Shown: positions 1 to 7,685, counted from the first letter of the stretch. The stretch is 49,095 nt of DNA from an uncultured Aquimarina sp. (GCA_947498595.1 CANMKX010000029.1:1-49095); one strand, 5' to 3'. Program-made: numbers and translations. The notes: generated from the sequence alone by a model not told the origin.

Positions 1-72
1 TTATTTTTACTTACTTTATTTCAAATAAACATTAAACCATTTTAAGTATCTCTACTTGTTATTTTGAGTCTG

Positions 73-103
73 CAAAATTAATAATTTATTTTACAATTCC
101 AAA
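73..103 (-). promoter_or_regulatory. Leftward promoter in repeat copy 1
   Basis: On the minus strand TTTG (100-103) is followed by exactly 19 bases and then TAATTTTG (73-80). This matches the Bacteroidota primary-sigma consensus TTTG-N19/21-TAnnTTTG. Transcription would start near 67 and leave the window leftward. Confidence 0.7.
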
Positions 104-187
104 ACTTTTTTTGATTTATTTTTACTTACTTTATTTCAAATAAACATTAAACCATTTTAAGTATCTCTACTTGTTATTTTGAGTCTG

Positions 188-218
188 CAAAACTAATAAT
201 TTATTTTACAATTCCAAA
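188..218 (-). promoter_or_regulatory. Leftward promoter in repeat copy 2
   Basis: Minus-strand TTTG (215-218), 19 bases, then TAGTTTTG (188-195). The only base that differs from copy 1 falls on a free position (nn) of the -7 element TAnnTTTG, so both copies keep a full consensus match. Confidence 0.7.
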
Positions 219-274
219 ACTTTTTTTTCAAAGCTTTAATTATTTCAAAATTTCAAAAAACACTTTAATTATTG

Positions 275-348
275 AGCCGATGGAGGGACTCGAACCCACG
301 ACCTGCTGATTACAAATCAGCTGCTCTAGCCAGCTGAGCTACATCGGC
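275..348 (-). tRNA. tRNA-Thr (anticodon TGT)
   Basis: Read on the minus strand, a 74-nt cloverleaf starts with acceptor arm GCCGATG, which pairs with CATCGGC near the 3' end. The D arm, the T arm with GTTCGAA, and an anticodon loop TTTGTAA on the stem GCTGA/TCAGC are all visible. The anticodon TGT reads ACA (threonine). The discriminator base is T and CCA is not encoded. It follows hpf, as in many Flavobacteriia. Confidence 0.97.
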
Positions 349-400
349 TTTTGAAACATTATAAAAACATTTCTCGTTACACGTTTCCGCTAACGGTGTG

Positions 401-431
401 CAAATGTAAACGTTTTTATCGTTCCCACAAA
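401..431 (-). promoter_or_regulatory. Promoter of tRNA-Thr
   Basis: On the minus strand TTTG (428-431) is followed by 19 bases and TACATTTG (401-408), a perfect match to the Bacteroidota consensus. The predicted start near 395 lies about 47 bases before the tRNA 5' end. The hpf stop codon is only some 20 bases upstream, so the tRNA has its own promoter directly after hpf. Confidence 0.8.
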
Positions 432-451
432 TTTTTTTTCAAAAAAAATAT

Positions 452-754
452 CTAAACATGTGCATTTAATTTCTCCTTGCGTTTTTTCAATTGACGCCCT
501 AAAGAACTAACACACTCATCTACACCTTCTTCAAATGTTTTATTTGTTTTCTTTATAATAAATTCATCTCCTGGAACACTTAATAAAATTTCTGTAATCT
601 TATTTTCTTTATCACTTGTATTTACAACTTTCAAGAAAACATCTGCATGTATTATTCTGCTGAAATGATTTTCTAATTTATCTAATTTGTCCTGAATAAA
701 GTTCACTAATTTCTGATCTACATTAAAATTGACTGATTGCAAGTTTACTTTCAT
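452..754 (-). CDS. hpf: Ribosome hibernation-promoting factor, short form (HPF/RaiA family)
   Basis: A 100-residue protein starting MKVNLQSVNFNVDQ. It has the beta-alpha-beta-beta-beta-alpha layout of the HPF/RaiA fold, and the second helix carries a basic tail (GRQLKKRKEKL). The length matches short-form HPF, with no C-terminal dimerisation domain. Family members bind the 30S decoding region in stationary phase and block translation. The gene lies 49 bases after xerC and just before tRNA-Thr, and is probably read with xerC. The short-form call is firm; whether it drives 100S dimers needs another factor and cannot be told from sequence. Confidence 0.9.
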   Translation of the reverse strand: MKVNLQSVNFNVDQKLVNFIQDKLDKLENHFSRIIHADVFLKVVNTSDKENKITEILLSVPGDEFIIKKTNKTFEEGVDECVSSLGRQLKKRKEKLNAHV

Positions 755-803
755 ACTAGGTAGTTTTTTAAATTATACATTAATATATGCTATGAAATAT
801 GAA

Positions 804-1694
804 TTACTTTTTATTCCTAGGGTGGGATTTTTTATAGACTTTATTCAATTTAGTTATACTTTGATGTGTATAAACTTCTGTTGCAGCTAAACTTGAATGG
901 CCTAGTAATTCTTTTACAGCATTAAGATTCGCACCTTCATTTAGTAAATGAGTAGCAAAAGAATGTCTTAAAATATGCGGACTCTTTTTTACCTTAATTG
1001 ATGCTCTACTAAAATAACTATTTATCACACGATAAACAAGTGTTTCATATATTTTAACCCCTTTATTTGTTATAAATAAATACTCATTTTCTTGCTCTTC
1101 GATAACTTCTTCACGGTAAATCAAATAGCGTTTCAGGCTATCTATAAGAGATGGTAGCAATGGAACGATTCTTTCTTTATTACGTTTACCTATTACTTTT
1201 ATTTGCTTTTTTTGATCATCTACATCTATACATTTGAGCTCTATTAATTCACTTCTTCGAATACCTGTCCCATAAAAGAGTTCTATTATTAATAAATCTC
1301 TGGTTGCTTTAAAGCCCTTTTCTTTTTTTAAAGTATTAATTACTTCTGTAATTTCTGATGTGGAGAATGGGATTTGGATTCTTTTAGAGGTTTTTAATGC
1401 TTTATGTTTAATTAATGGAGATTTATCAAGTATTTCTATTTTTACTAAAAACTTATAATAAGCTTTGAGTGAAGCTATTTTTCTATTAATTGTTCTATTC
1501 GACTTACCTGATTCGACTAAAAAAACAATCCAATTTCTTATTTGATTATAATGTATTTTATCCACATCAATCTCATCTAAATTTTCATTACAATAGGTAA
1601 AAAAAAGTTTTAAGTCTTTTTCATACGCTATATAAGTATGTTTAGAATAGTTTTTCTCTAAAATTAAGTAATCTAGAAATTGGGCTAAATGCAT
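804..1694 (-). CDS. xerC: Tyrosine recombinase XerC-like
   Basis: A 296-residue tyrosine recombinase. The N-terminal core-binding (SAM-like) domain covers about 1-90 and the catalytic domain about 105-290. Catalytic residues are visible: R146 (GTGIRRSEL), K170 (VIGKRNKER), H240 and R243 (HILRH), H266 (LLGHSS) and the nucleophile Y275 (TEVYTH). The family resolves chromosome dimers at dif. I chose the ATG at 1694, because a longer reading would begin at a TTG inside the rpsU terminator hairpin. The setting between rpsU and hpf is the usual housekeeping one in Flavobacteriia, so this is not a mobile-element integrase. The single-Xer versus XerC/XerD question cannot be settled from this window. 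Confidence 0.92.
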   Translation of the reverse strand: MHLAQFLDYLILEKNYSKHTYIAYEKDLKLFFTYCNENLDEIDVDKIHYNQIRNWIVFLVESGKSNRTINRKIASLKAYYKFLVKIEILDKSPLIKHKALKTSKRIQIPFSTSEITEVINTLKKEKGFKATRDLLIIELFYGTGIRRSELIELKCIDVDDQKKQIKVIGKRNKERIVPLLPSLIDSLKRYLIYREEVIEEQENEYLFITNKGVKIYETLVYRVINSYFSRASIKVKKSPHILRHSFATHLLNEGANLNAVKELLGHSSLAATEVYTHQSITKLNKVYKKSHPRNKK

Positions 1695-1743
1695 AAAAAA
1701 ACCGTTAGAAAACAAAAGTAAAAAACTTTATATTTCTAACGGT
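1695..1743 (-). terminator. Rho-independent terminator of rpsU, abutting xerC
   Basis: On the minus strand ACCGTTAGAAA (1733-1743) pairs perfectly with TTTCTAACGGT (1701-1711) across a 21-base loop. A T-run at 1695-1700 follows. The T-run ends directly against the xerC ATG (1692-1694), so the element is at once the rpsU terminator and the xerC leader. Confidence 0.85.
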
Positions 1744-1766
1744 CAAAATTTTAATCTAAAGAGAGC

Positions 1767-1961
1767 TTATATGTTCTCTTGATCTCTCAATCCTTGGATG
1801 TATTGAGCTTTTTGTATCTGCGCTCTTCTTTCTACAGAAGGCTTTGAAAACTGTTGACGTTTACGTAGCTGACGCATTGTTCCTGTACGGTCAAATTTTC
1901 TCTTAAAACGCTTTAACGCTCTGTCGATATTCTCTCCGTCTTTAACTGGTATAATTAACAT
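1767..1961 (-). CDS. rpsU: 30S ribosomal protein bS21
   Basis: A 64-residue, very basic protein with the bS21 pattern: MLIIPVKDGENIDRALKRFK followed by a run of Arg/Lys and Gln to about residue 50. It sits on the 30S platform close to the 3' end of 16S rRNA. In Bacteroidota bS21 helps hide the anti-Shine-Dalgarno, and published work in Flavobacterium reports that rpsU itself keeps a strong Shine-Dalgarno for feedback control. The same arrangement is seen here: AGGAGG at 1971-1976, nine bases before the ATG. A weak promoter -7 element, TATATTTG, lies at 1999-2006 (minus). A hairpin terminator follows the stop. Confidence 0.97.
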   Translation of the reverse strand: MLIIPVKDGENIDRALKRFKRKFDRTGTMRQLRKRQQFSKPSVERRAQIQKAQYIQGLRDQENI

Positions 1962-1970
1962 AAGTGTGCA

Positions 1971-1976
1971 CCTCCT
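1971..1976 (-). promoter_or_regulatory. Strong Shine-Dalgarno of rpsU
   Basis: AAAGGAGGTG on the minus strand, with the AGGAGG core nine bases from the rpsU ATG. It is the only full-length Shine-Dalgarno I noticed before a gene in this window. It fits the known bS21 autoregulation model of Bacteroidota, in which ribosomes lacking bS21 translate rpsU preferentially. Confidence 0.85.
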
Positions 1977-2046
1977 TTCTTTAGAAATTTCTAAGCGGCA
2001 AATATATAACTATATTTTTAACTCACACTATTAATCATAAAATATA

Positions 2047-3429
2047 TTATTTAACAGACCAAACCGAATAACTCTTAGGCGGTACTTGTATTTTTACCCA
2101 ACCATTTCCTTGTGTTACTGGTTCCCATGTAGAATGTCCTGTAAAATCTTTAATTCTTGTATTATTCCAGTTGGTTTGAACCCATCTCTCATCCCAATGA
2201 TCTGCATTATTAATGTATACAACTAAACCAGGTCCATTATGTCCGTTTCTTTTTGCTATATATTCGTTATTATCGGTATATAATATAGATGTATTTCCTG
2301 AAGCTAAGTTATTGTGAATCCATATTAAATTGTTCATTCTCTCTTTATTCAACCATTCTTCGTAATCTCTATAAAAAATAGTTGGATATCCTTCGTGTGT
2401 TAAAATATAAGCATAAGCTAACATTTTATTATTTATAATGATATCTGTATCATGGTTTGCTACAAAAGTAACAGCTTTAGATCCGCTTCGTTTCCATAAC
2501 ATATCACCATTTAATTGTGTCATATCTCCACCTTCAAATGCATCTCTCATTTTGTAGTAACATGCGAAATCAAATGCTGATGCTTGTGCTTGATCAGCCC
2601 ACCAGTTTAATGTGTCTGTATTTCCATCCCAAAGTTCACCTACAGTAAATCCTCCTACAGTATTCTTCCATTCTTTTACAACCCATGGTTCGAATCCTTT
2701 CACAAAATCAAATCTCCATCCGTCAAAACCGATTTCGTTTTTATAATATTTCGCTACAGAATTAGATCTTTTCCATAACCAATCTTGTACATTAGGCTGG
2801 TGGTGACATAAATCTGGGAACCCTCCAAATACAGCTGGATCACTTTGGTGGTTGCTATTAGCATGAAAATCATCGAATGTTCTAGCAAATTTACCTGAAA
2901 GTGGTTCAAATTTCGTATAATACTCTACTCCTGTAAATGTATTTAATTCTTTTTGTCCTCCACTATTGTGATTTAATACGATATCAGCTATTACACTTAA
3001 ATTATTATTATGTGCACTTGTTATCAGCTGTTTTAATTCTGTTGTTGATCCAAAACGAGTTTCAACACTTCCCATTTGGTCAAATTCTCCGAAATCATAA
3101 TAATCAAACGGGTCATATCCCATTGATAAAGATCCATTTTGTGCTTTACTTGCTGGTGGAAGCCAAATTGCGTCAATTCCTGCATCACTCCAATCTTGTA
3201 CTTTTCCTTTTACAGTATTCCACCATGTACCTCCGGCAGGAACATCCCAATAAAAAGCTTGCATCATTACTCCAGAACCAATTGGTTTTAGATTAGCTCT
3301 TTCGGTTGAATTTTTTACAGTTATATTTTCATCTATAGATGATTCTACTACATTTACTTCGTCTTTACTACAACTAGCTAGAACTAATGTAGCGCCAAAA
3401 AGAAGTTGGGTTAACTTAATTGCTCTCAT
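2047..3429 (-). CDS. Alpha-amylase family glycoside hydrolase (GH13), lipoprotein
   Basis: A 460-residue GH13 enzyme that cleaves alpha-1,4-glucans. A lipoprotein signal (MRAIKLTQLLFGATLVLASC) gives lipidated C20, so the enzyme is likely anchored at the cell surface or in the periplasm. The four GH13 motifs are present: DIVLNH (149-154), GWRFDFVK with nucleophile D241, GELWD with acid E265, and FVANHDTD with D327. A C-terminal beta domain follows to about 460. Short, with no starch-binding modules, it resembles the compact alpha-amylases that end soon after domain C. It stands alone, with no SusC/SusD partner or transporter nearby. The upstream region holds a 13-bp inverted repeat that may be its operator. 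Confidence 0.9.
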   Translation of the reverse strand: MRAIKLTQLLFGATLVLASCSKDEVNVVESSIDENITVKNSTERANLKPIGSGVMMQAFYWDVPAGGTWWNTVKGKVQDWSDAGIDAIWLPPASKAQNGSLSMGYDPFDYYDFGEFDQMGSVETRFGSTTELKQLITSAHNNNLSVIADIVLNHNSGGQKELNTFTGVEYYTKFEPLSGKFARTFDDFHANSNHQSDPAVFGGFPDLCHHQPNVQDWLWKRSNSVAKYYKNEIGFDGWRFDFVKGFEPWVVKEWKNTVGGFTVGELWDGNTDTLNWWADQAQASAFDFACYYKMRDAFEGGDMTQLNGDMLWKRSGSKAVTFVANHDTDIIINNKMLAYAYILTHEGYPTIFYRDYEEWLNKERMNNLIWIHNNLASGNTSILYTDNNEYIAKRNGHNGPGLVVYINNADHWDERWVQTNWNNTRIKDFTGHSTWEPVTQGNGWVKIQVPPKSYSVWSVK

Positions 3430-3480
3430 AAAATGTTTGTGTTTTACATTAAATGCTAAATGTAAGTTATTTCATAAAAA

Positions 3481-3514
3481 CGAAAACGTTTGAATAATAA
3501 CTCAAACGTTTTCG
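3481..3514. promoter_or_regulatory. Inverted repeat upstream of the amylase, possible LacI-type operator
   Basis: CGAAAACGTTTGA (3481-3493) is repeated inverted as TCAAACGTTTTCG (3502-3514), with an eight-base loop. Each arm contains its own AAACGTTT palindrome centred on CG, as in many LacI-family operators. The left arm overlaps the expected -33 position of a promoter with -7 element TACATTTA (3457-3464, minus). There is no T-run, which argues against a terminator. No regulator gene is nearby, so the role is inferred. Confidence 0.5.
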
Positions 3515-3744
3515 TGTTGATAAAAAGATATGATTATCTCAACAAAACCACTTCATTAATAATTTCTTCTTAAAAAAAGCCTTTATTTATTGATCTTTTA
3601 ACATTTCAAAAAAATAAGTCTACTATAGTAAATTTTATTTTTTCTCAGGTATATTTTATCAATCTACTTATAGTCAATTAAAAGCTAAAAAGGTCCTGCA
3701 CAAAAATCTACTACAGTATTTAGTATAGCTTTCGATAGTAATTT

Positions 3745-3799
3745 TATAAAAACAAAAAAAAGGTTATTTAAATTAAATAACCTTTTTTTTGTTTTTATA
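3745..3799. terminator. Long perfect palindrome, terminator of the acyl-CoA dehydrogenase
   Basis: Arms of 26 bases (3745-3770 and 3774-3799) pair perfectly around a three-base loop. The core GGTTATTTA/TAAATAACC is flanked by A and T runs, so it can work as a terminator in both directions. It lies 13 bases after the dehydrogenase stop codon. Confidence 0.8.
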
Positions 3800-3812
3800 G
3801 ATATAGCAAATA

Positions 3813-4979
3813 TTATGTAGCTGGTTTATATTCTTTTTTATCGATCACCATTTTTGCTATGATTTCTCTTAAAATCTCTGAAGTACCTCCACCAATTGGT
3901 CCTAAGCGACTATCTCTAAACATTCTTGCCATAGGATATTCTTCTGTAAAGCCATATCCTCCTAATAATTGCAAGCATTGGTATATTACATCGTCTGCCA
4001 TTTTTGTAGATAGTAATTTAGACATACTAGCCTCTTTTACGACATATTGTTTATCATTCAATCTTTTTGCAATTGAATAATTAAATTCTTTACACATTTC
4101 GATTTCACTAGCCATATCTGCTACTTTATGTCTTAATGCTTGGAATTTATCTATCGATTTTCCAAAGGCATGGCGTTCACTCATATATTGAATTGCATAT
4201 TCTAAAGCAAACTCAGCGCGTGCATGCGCATTAACTCCCATCACTAAGCGTTCTAATGCAAAATGTTGCATAATATAAGGAAATCCTTTTCCTTCTTCTC
4301 CCATTAAATTTTCTGCAGGAATAACTACGTCATCAAAAGCTATTTCTGCTGTATCAGAAGCTCTCCATCCCAGCTTATCTAATTTTGTTGATGCGATTCC
4401 AGGAGTATCTCTATCTACTATAAAAATACTAATTCCTTTATTACCTAATTCTGGATTTGTTTTAGCAGCTACGATTAAATAATCGCTATAAATACCATTT
4501 GTTATAAATGTTTTTGATCCATTAATAACATAAGTATCCCCTTTTTTAACAGCTGTAGTTCTCATTCCGGCAACATCGGATCCTCCAAAAGGTTCCGTAA
4601 TACATAGACATCCAATCTTATCTCCTGCAATACTTGCTGTCAAATATTCATTTTTAATTCGCTCATCACCTTCTTTATTTACATGAGTCATTGCTAAATA
4701 TGCATGTGCCCACATTGCTGCTGCAAAACCACCCGAATTAATTTTTTGTAATTCTTCTAAAAAAATCACTGTGTAAAAAAGATCTAATCCTAATCCTCCA
4801 TATTCTTCAGGATACGCGATTCCAAAATATCCCATATCTCCAAATTTCTTCCAGATAAACCTATCAATAGTTCCTTCTTTTTCCCATTTATTAATATGAG
4901 GAACGACTTCTTTCTTCAAAAATTCTTGAAGACTTTCTCTAAAAAGCTGATGCTCTTCAGTAAAATACATGCTATTCAT
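3813..4979 (-). CDS. Acyl-CoA dehydrogenase, long-chain type
   Basis: A 388-residue FAD enzyme that makes the trans-2 double bond in acyl-CoA during beta-oxidation. Visible family motifs are CITEPFGGSDVAGM (125-139), NGSKTFITNG (153-162) and GGYGFTEEYPM (340-350). The usual catalytic glutamate of medium/short-chain enzymes, in the EGTSEIQ motif, is glycine here (IGGGTSEI, around 362-369). E260 in the sequence EFALEYAIQY aligns by eye with the active-site Glu of long-chain and isovaleryl-CoA dehydrogenases. I therefore read it as a long-chain-type enzyme with an intact, relocated base. No other fatty-acid gene is adjacent. M4 is an alternative start. Confidence 0.9.
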   Translation of the reverse strand: MNSMYFTEEHQLFRESLQEFLKKEVVPHINKWEKEGTIDRFIWKKFGDMGYFGIAYPEEYGGLGLDLFYTVIFLEELQKINSGGFAAAMWAHAYLAMTHVNKEGDERIKNEYLTASIAGDKIGCLCITEPFGGSDVAGMRTTAVKKGDTYVINGSKTFITNGIYSDYLIVAAKTNPELGNKGISIFIVDRDTPGIASTKLDKLGWRASDTAEIAFDDVVIPAENLMGEEGKGFPYIMQHFALERLVMGVNAHARAEFALEYAIQYMSERHAFGKSIDKFQALRHKVADMASEIEMCKEFNYSIAKRLNDKQYVVKEASMSKLLSTKMADDVIYQCLQLLGGYGFTEEYPMARMFRDSRLGPIGGGTSEILREIIAKMVIDKKEYKPAT

Positions 4980-5112
4980 ACTTTAATTTCTTTTTTAAAT
5001 TGCTCTTATCACAACTTTATTTAAATCATGAAACATTCCTTTAAAAAACAATGTAGATTTAATAAAAGTAATAGTAATACCGCAAGCAATTCACTTTTTA
5101 TTTTTTTCTTTC

Positions 5113-5985
5113 TTATTCTAAGCTCAAATATAATGCTATTCTATCTATTTTTTCTAACGAAAAACCATCGATTTCACTTAGCTCTTCAAAACTAGATATC
5201 TTCCCTTTAGCTATAATATGGTCTCTAATTTCTAATGCCATTTCAAAATCTATATAAGGAACTTCCGTTAGTTCTTTTACAGTAGCTTTATGTATATTAA
5301 TTGGTATTACTTTTCTTCCAGACTTTACAGTATAGTGTGTTAAAATTTTGATTCGTTGATTATTATACAATCCTATCACATCTTTTAACTGAATATCATC
5401 TACAAATCCATCAATTTTAGTTCTGTATTTGATAATTCGATCTGCAATAAAATCTGGTATATTGAATTTTTCTTGAAGTTGAATAGTTGTTACTCTATTT
5501 AAGTCTAGCTTTTGATCAAATGTTTTTTGCTGTATTTTTCCTTTTGTCTTTTTTTTATTGAAATTTCGTTGACTTACCCAATCTGGAAATTTAAATAAAG
5601 GGCTAATACTCTTTAATAATGAGTCTGAAACTTTTGTTACATTTTTAAATTCGACTATAGAATTTATCCATTTTCCATTTTTTCTATAATCATGCAATCT
5701 ATCAATCTCAGCTATTGACATTCCTAGAGTATATCCTTTATAATCTGTTATAAAATTTGGGTTGAATGGTTTTATCTTATACGCTTTCTTTTTGGTTATT
5801 TGATTTACTTTTAAAGAATCAATTATTGCTTGATATTCTTTTAGTTCTTCAAAAATTATTGGAGGTTGATTGTTCTTCGAATAAAAAAATAGGATACCTA
5901 TTAAAGAAATTATAACAATTACTAATAAAAAAATCCCATTCCGAAAGCGTTTATGCATTTCGAAATGGGATTTAAAATTATTCAT
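5113..5985 (-). CDS. Membrane-anchored helix-hairpin-helix (ComEA-like) protein
   Basis: 290 residues. One N-terminal membrane segment at about 16-34 (FRNGIFLLVIVIISLIGILF) is followed by a polar linker and at least two helix-hairpin-helix regions. One is near 170-222 (LNRVTTIQLQEKFNIPDFIA). The other is near 227-290 (INIHKATVKELTEVPYID), with a further hairpin around EIDGFSLEKID. ComEA-type HhH proteins bind DNA non-specifically outside the inner membrane. Flavobacterial members of this form are common and uncharacterised, so DNA uptake is only a possibility. The gene starts eight bases after... that is, just upstream of the symporter on the map it ends 127 bases before the dehydrogenase; its ATG lies eight bases beyond the symporter stop, suggesting co-transcription. 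Confidence 0.75.
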   Translation of the reverse strand: MNNFKSHFEMHKRFRNGIFLLVIVIISLIGILFFYSKNNQPPIIFEELKEYQAIIDSLKVNQITKKKAYKIKPFNPNFITDYKGYTLGMSIAEIDRLHDYRKNGKWINSIVEFKNVTKVSDSLLKSISPLFKFPDWVSQRNFNKKKTKGKIQQKTFDQKLDLNRVTTIQLQEKFNIPDFIADRIIKYRTKIDGFVDDIQLKDVIGLYNNQRIKILTHYTVKSGRKVIPINIHKATVKELTEVPYIDFEMALEIRDHIIAKGKISSFEELSEIDGFSLEKIDRIALYLSLE

Positions 5986-5993
5986 TTTTAATT

Positions 5994-7583
5994 TTATTTT
6001 TTAATTGCTGTCAAATATCTGTTTAGTTGTTTTTTCACTACAGGGAATAAGAAATATAATCCTATCATATTTGGAAATACCATTGCAAAGATCATTGCAT
6101 CTGAGAAATCCCATATAGATTTCATACTTGCTGCTGCTCCGATTACAACGAATACTAAAAATAACACCTTATAAGTTAAATCGGCAGCTTTACCTCTTCC
6201 GAATAAAAACTTCCAAGATTGTAATCCATAATAAGACCATGAAATCATTGTAGAAACTGCAAATAATACCACTGCTATTGTTAAGAATATATTAGAGAAA
6301 GGTATATATTGAGCAAATGCTTTTGATGTAATTCCAGCTCCTTCATAAGAAACTCCATCTATAAGTACAGATCCTGTACCATCTCCTCCATATTCAAAGA
6401 ATCCTCCAAAGTTAAAAATAATAATTACTAAAGCTGTCATTGTACAGATTACTACTGTATCAATAAATGGCTCTAACAATGCAACTAATCCTTCAGATGC
6501 TGAATATTTTGTTTTTACTGCTGCATGTGCAATAGAAGCTGAACCTGCTCCTGCTTCATTTGAGAAAGCGGCTCTTTTGAATCCAACTAGTAATACTCCT
6601 ATAACTCCTCCTACTCCAATTGCTTTAGGATTGAATGCTTCAGTTAAGATTAAAGAAATAGCATCATCTATTAATCCAAAATTACTTCCTAATATATATA
6701 AACATGCTAATAAATATAATAGTGCCATAAACGGTACTACTTTTTCTGTTACAGAAGCAATACGTTTAATCCCTCCTATAATAATGATTCCAACTAAAAT
6801 TGCTAAAATAACTCCAATCATAGCTCCTGCGCTCGCGCTTTCTAATCCCATTAATTCTTTAAGAACAATAGTTGCTTGATTTGATTGAGCTGCGTTACCT
6901 CCACCGAAAGATCCACCAATACAGAAGATTGCAAATAAAACGGCTGCTACTTTACCTAATACTGCAAATCCTTTTTCTTTCAATCCTTTACTGATATAGT
7001 ACATCGGTCCACCATAAACAGTTCCATCTTCTCCTACATCTCTGTATTGAACTCCTAATGTACATTCTACAAATTTTGTAGACATCCCTAGCAATCCGCA
7101 TACAATCATCCAAAAAGTAGCTCCTGGTCCTCCTAAAGCAATTGCTAATGCAACTCCTGCTATGTTTCCGTTTCCTACTGTTCCAGATACTGCTGTTGCT
7201 AACGCCTGAAAGTGAGAAACTTCTCCATCTTCTCCTTCGTCTTTTATAGTATCTTTAATATCTCCGTCAATCGCTAATTCTTTATTTACTGAAGAAGGAT
7301 TTTCTATATCATCATATTTTCCTCTTACCACATTAATTGCCGTCCAGAAATGTCTAACATTTGGAAAACCGAAATAGATAGTAAAGAATAATGCACTTAA
7401 TACTAATAATATTAAAACGAATGGAGTGCCGAAAACTTGAAAGAAAATTATACTTGAGAAAAAATCCGAAATTGGCTTAAAAGCTTCGTCTATTTTTTGA
7501 TCTATTCCCTTTTCTGTAGTTTCCTGAGCAAATACTAGCACCGGAAAGACTAATGCTAAAGTGGAAAGAAGAAATTTCTTCAT
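5994..7583 (-). CDS. Alanine/glycine:cation symporter (AGCS) family protein
   Basis: 529 residues. An N-terminal signal-like segment (MKKFLLSTLALVFPVLVFAQ) is followed by a polar stretch and about ten or eleven membrane helices. Family hallmarks are GTVGNGNIAGVALAIALGGP, the segment FVECTLGVQYRD, and KRAAFSNEAGAGSASIAHAA. The family imports alanine or glycine with Na+, which suits a marine organism. The cleavable-looking leader before the usual N-terminus is an extra often seen in Bacteroidota members. The ComEA-like gene follows eight bases downstream on the same strand. The substrate is inferred from the family only. Confidence 0.92.
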   Translation of the reverse strand: MKKFLLSTLALVFPVLVFAQETTEKGIDQKIDEAFKPISDFFSSIIFFQVFGTPFVLILLVLSALFFTIYFGFPNVRHFWTAINVVRGKYDDIENPSSVNKELAIDGDIKDTIKDEGEDGEVSHFQALATAVSGTVGNGNIAGVALAIALGGPGATFWMIVCGLLGMSTKFVECTLGVQYRDVGEDGTVYGGPMYYISKGLKEKGFAVLGKVAAVLFAIFCIGGSFGGGNAAQSNQATIVLKELMGLESASAGAMIGVILAILVGIIIIGGIKRIASVTEKVVPFMALLYLLACLYILGSNFGLIDDAISLILTEAFNPKAIGVGGVIGVLLVGFKRAAFSNEAGAGSASIAHAAVKTKYSASEGLVALLEPFIDTVVICTMTALVIIIFNFGGFFEYGGDGTGSVLIDGVSYEGAGITSKAFAQYIPFSNIFLTIAVVLFAVSTMISWSYYGLQSWKFLFGRGKAADLTYKVLFLVFVVIGAAASMKSIWDFSDAMIFAMVFPNMIGLYFLFPVVKKQLNRYLTAIKK

Positions 7584-7685
7584 AATGTTATTATGTTATT
7601 TGAATTCAGTTTATAATTAGTGAGCCCAATATGGCAAAAAAAACTTGCGTTTACAATTTTTTATAGGTTAAATCTTTTCTAAATG

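Larger units (their letters stand above)
1..227. repeat. Tandem direct repeat, 115-bp period, two copies visible
   Basis: Copy 1 covers 1-112 and copy 2 covers 116-227. The 112 aligned positions differ only at 78 (T) versus 193 (C). Copy 1 begins at the window edge, so the repeat may continue further left. No protein fits here. Each copy contains a leftward Bacteroidota-type promoter, listed separately. The repeats lie just downstream of tRNA-Thr in its transcription direction. In many Flavobacteriia further tRNAs and tuf follow at this place, so these are probably promoter modules for genes outside the window; that last step is inference. Confidence 0.95.
3430..3812. other. 383-bp gene-free region between acyl-CoA dehydrogenase and amylase
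   Basis: No credible small gene is visible on either strand. The region holds the likely amylase promoter (minus-strand TACATTTA at 3457-3464), the inverted repeat at 3481-3514 and the long terminator palindrome at 3745-3799. The stretch between about 3520 and 3744 shows nothing that I recognise. Confidence 0.7.

Noticed and set aside
1..1694. Tyrosine recombinase plus tRNA plus direct repeats, resembling a genomic island with att sites
   Set aside because: rpsU-xerC-hpf-tRNA-Thr is a housekeeping order in Flavobacteriia, the repeats do not copy the tRNA 3' end, and no mobile cargo is present.
1695..1715. Longer XerC start at 1715
   Set aside because: It needs a TTG inside the rpsU terminator; the ATG at 1694 fits the family N-terminus.
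2937..3296. 119-codon open frame on the plus strand within the amylase gene
   Set aside because: Shadow of the GH13 coding sequence; low-complexity translation and no start signals.
3745..3799. Terminal inverted repeats of a miniature transposon
   Set aside because: Only a three-base loop separates the arms and no second copy or target duplication is seen; a terminator explains it.
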